This document shows positions 4,712-5,577 of a stretch of 5,577 nt of DNA, in pieces. The notes beneath the pieces were generated by a model. It ran no database searches and had not been told where the DNA came from. It saw only the letters and a list, made by a program, of their open reading frames with translations. Location of the stretch: positions 1 to 5,577 of the forward strand of contig JBILTL010000133.1 in assembly GCA_044371535.1 (NCBI GenBank), in the 5' to 3' direction. The stretch comes from CAIZGX01 sp044371535. Lineage in GTDB: Bacteria; Bacteroidota; Bacteroidia; Flavobacteriales_D; Sanyastnellaceae. Every line of letters begins with the position of its first letter. Position 1 is the stretch's first letter. The translations under genes were made by a program, and so were the position numbers.

Positions 4712-5577
4712 ATGGCAGCACAAGAAGACAAATTAAAAGCGGTAATCTCGCACGCAAAGGAATACGGATTTGTATTTCCTTCCTCTGAAATTTACGATGG
4801 CCTTTCGGCCGCATACGACTACGGTCAGTTGGGTGTTGAATTGAAAAACAACATCAAGAACTACTGGTGGACCGCCATGACCCGCATGCACCAAAACATT
4901 GTGGGAATAGACGCGTCTATTTTCATGCATCCGACCACTTGGAAAGCAAGCGGACACGTAGATGCGTTCAACGATCCGTTGATCGACAACAAAGACAGCA
5001 AGAAGCGTTACCGCGCCGATGTTTTGTTGGAAGATTACATGGCGAAAAGCGAAGCGAAAATCACCAAAGAAATAGAGAAAGCGAAGAACCGTTTCGGAGA
5101 TGCGTTCGATGAAGAACAATTCCGCGCAACCAATCCGAATGTTCTTCGTGCACAAGAGAAAATAGACGCGGTAAAAGGACGCATGAAAGCGGCCTTGGAA
5201 GCAAGCGATTTAGAGGGATTGAAGCAATTGATTGAAGACTGTGAAATTGCTGATCCAGAGACTGGATCGCGCAACTGGACAGATGTTCGTCAGTTTAACC
5301 TTATGTTCAAAACAGAGCTTGGCGCAGTAAGCGGTGAAGCTGGAGTTATTTATTTGCGTCCGGAAACGGCGCAAGGAATTTTCGTGAATTTCTTGAACGT
5401 TCAGAAGACAGGAAGAATGAAACTTCCATTCGGAATTGCACAGATTGGAAAGGCGTTCCGCAATGAAATTATTGCGCGTCAGTTCATTTTCCGCATGCGC
5501 GAATTCGAACAAATGGAGATGCAATATTTCGTGAAGCCGGGTACTGAAATGGAGTGGTACAACTACTGGAAAAACGA
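4712..5577 (+). CDS. glyS: Glycine--tRNA ligase, eukaryote/archaea-like dimeric type, 3'-truncated
   Basis: A class II aminoacyl-tRNA synthetase of the alpha2 type, which attaches glycine to tRNA-Gly in the cytoplasm. The frame is open from ATG 4712 to the window end (288 complete codons; the full protein is usually near 500 aa). Motif 1 region GLSAAYDYGQLGVELKNNIK (30-49), the glycine-site LRPETAQGIFVNF (215-227), motif 2 GKAFRNEI (246-253) and REFEQMEMQYF (263-273) are all present. Residues about 100-185 are a charged helical insertion (EDYMAKSEAKITKEIEKAKN and following) before the RQFNLMFKTELG segment. This resembles Bacteroidota GlyRS as I remember it. The missing C-terminal half should hold motif 3 and the anticodon-binding domain. 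The promoter box directly upstream and an Ala-rich start MAAQEDK support this ATG. Confidence 0.96.
   Translation, partial: MAAQEDKLKAVISHAKEYGFVFPSSEIYDGLSAAYDYGQLGVELKNNIKNYWWTAMTRMHQNIVGIDASIFMHPTTWKASGHVDAFNDPLIDNKDSKKRYRADVLLEDYMAKSEAKITKEIEKAKNRFGDAFDEEQFRATNPNVLRAQEKIDAVKGRMKAALEASDLEGLKQLIEDCEIADPETGSRNWTDVRQFNLMFKTELGAVSGEAGVIYLRPETAQGIFVNFLNVQKTGRMKLPFGIAQIGKAFRNEIIARQFIFRMREFEQMEMQYFVKPGTEMEWYNYWKN

Noticed and set aside
4733..5274. Reverse-strand open frames opposite glyS
   Set aside because: They lie wholly antisense to a clearly recognised synthetase and have no independent signals.

Overview
The window looks like chromosomal DNA from a Bacteroidota member, most likely Flavobacteriales. 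Three things point there: promoter-like TAnnTTTG boxes a few bases from start codons without clear Shine-Dalgarno sites, a DUF6427-like membrane protein, and a glycyl-tRNA synthetase with the sequence style of that phylum. No phage, transposase or CRISPR genes are visible, and the genes are mostly housekeeping.

Layout. Positions 1-859 (+) hold rlmF, a 23S rRNA m6A methyltransferase gene cut at its 5' end. It converges on a leftward gene set: a DUF6427-like membrane protein (3287-2283), purQ (2248-1562) and a YehS/DUF1456 protein (1506-1024). Divergent from the membrane protein lies a 62-aa single-span membrane protein (3371-3559, DUF6341-like). It is followed by a strong intrinsic terminator and a secreted alpha/beta hydrolase (3565-4560) that has no ATG in front of its signal peptide. 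Glycyl-tRNA synthetase (glyS, 4712 to the window end) is 3'-truncated.

The most unusual content is between the genes. The gap 858-1024 and the gap 4560-4689 are built from iterated mini-palindromes: short complementary arms (2-6 bp) around a three-base centre, joined by ATTC, ATTCC or ATTGG linkers. The centre is nearly always GNA on one strand (GAA, GCA or GTA), usually closed by a C-G pair. This is the C(GNA)G triloop known to give exceptionally stable DNA mini-hairpins, and one unit (4680-4686) is exactly GCGAAGC. Arm sequence and length change from unit to unit while complementarity is mostly kept. Both gaps open with the same order of units directly after a stop codon, so this is a dispersed, structured repeat family. 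Its function is unknown to me.

The genes serve separate tasks: ribosome modification (rlmF), purine synthesis (purQ), tRNA charging (glyS) and envelope functions (the membrane proteins and the hydrolase). I see no single pathway joining them.
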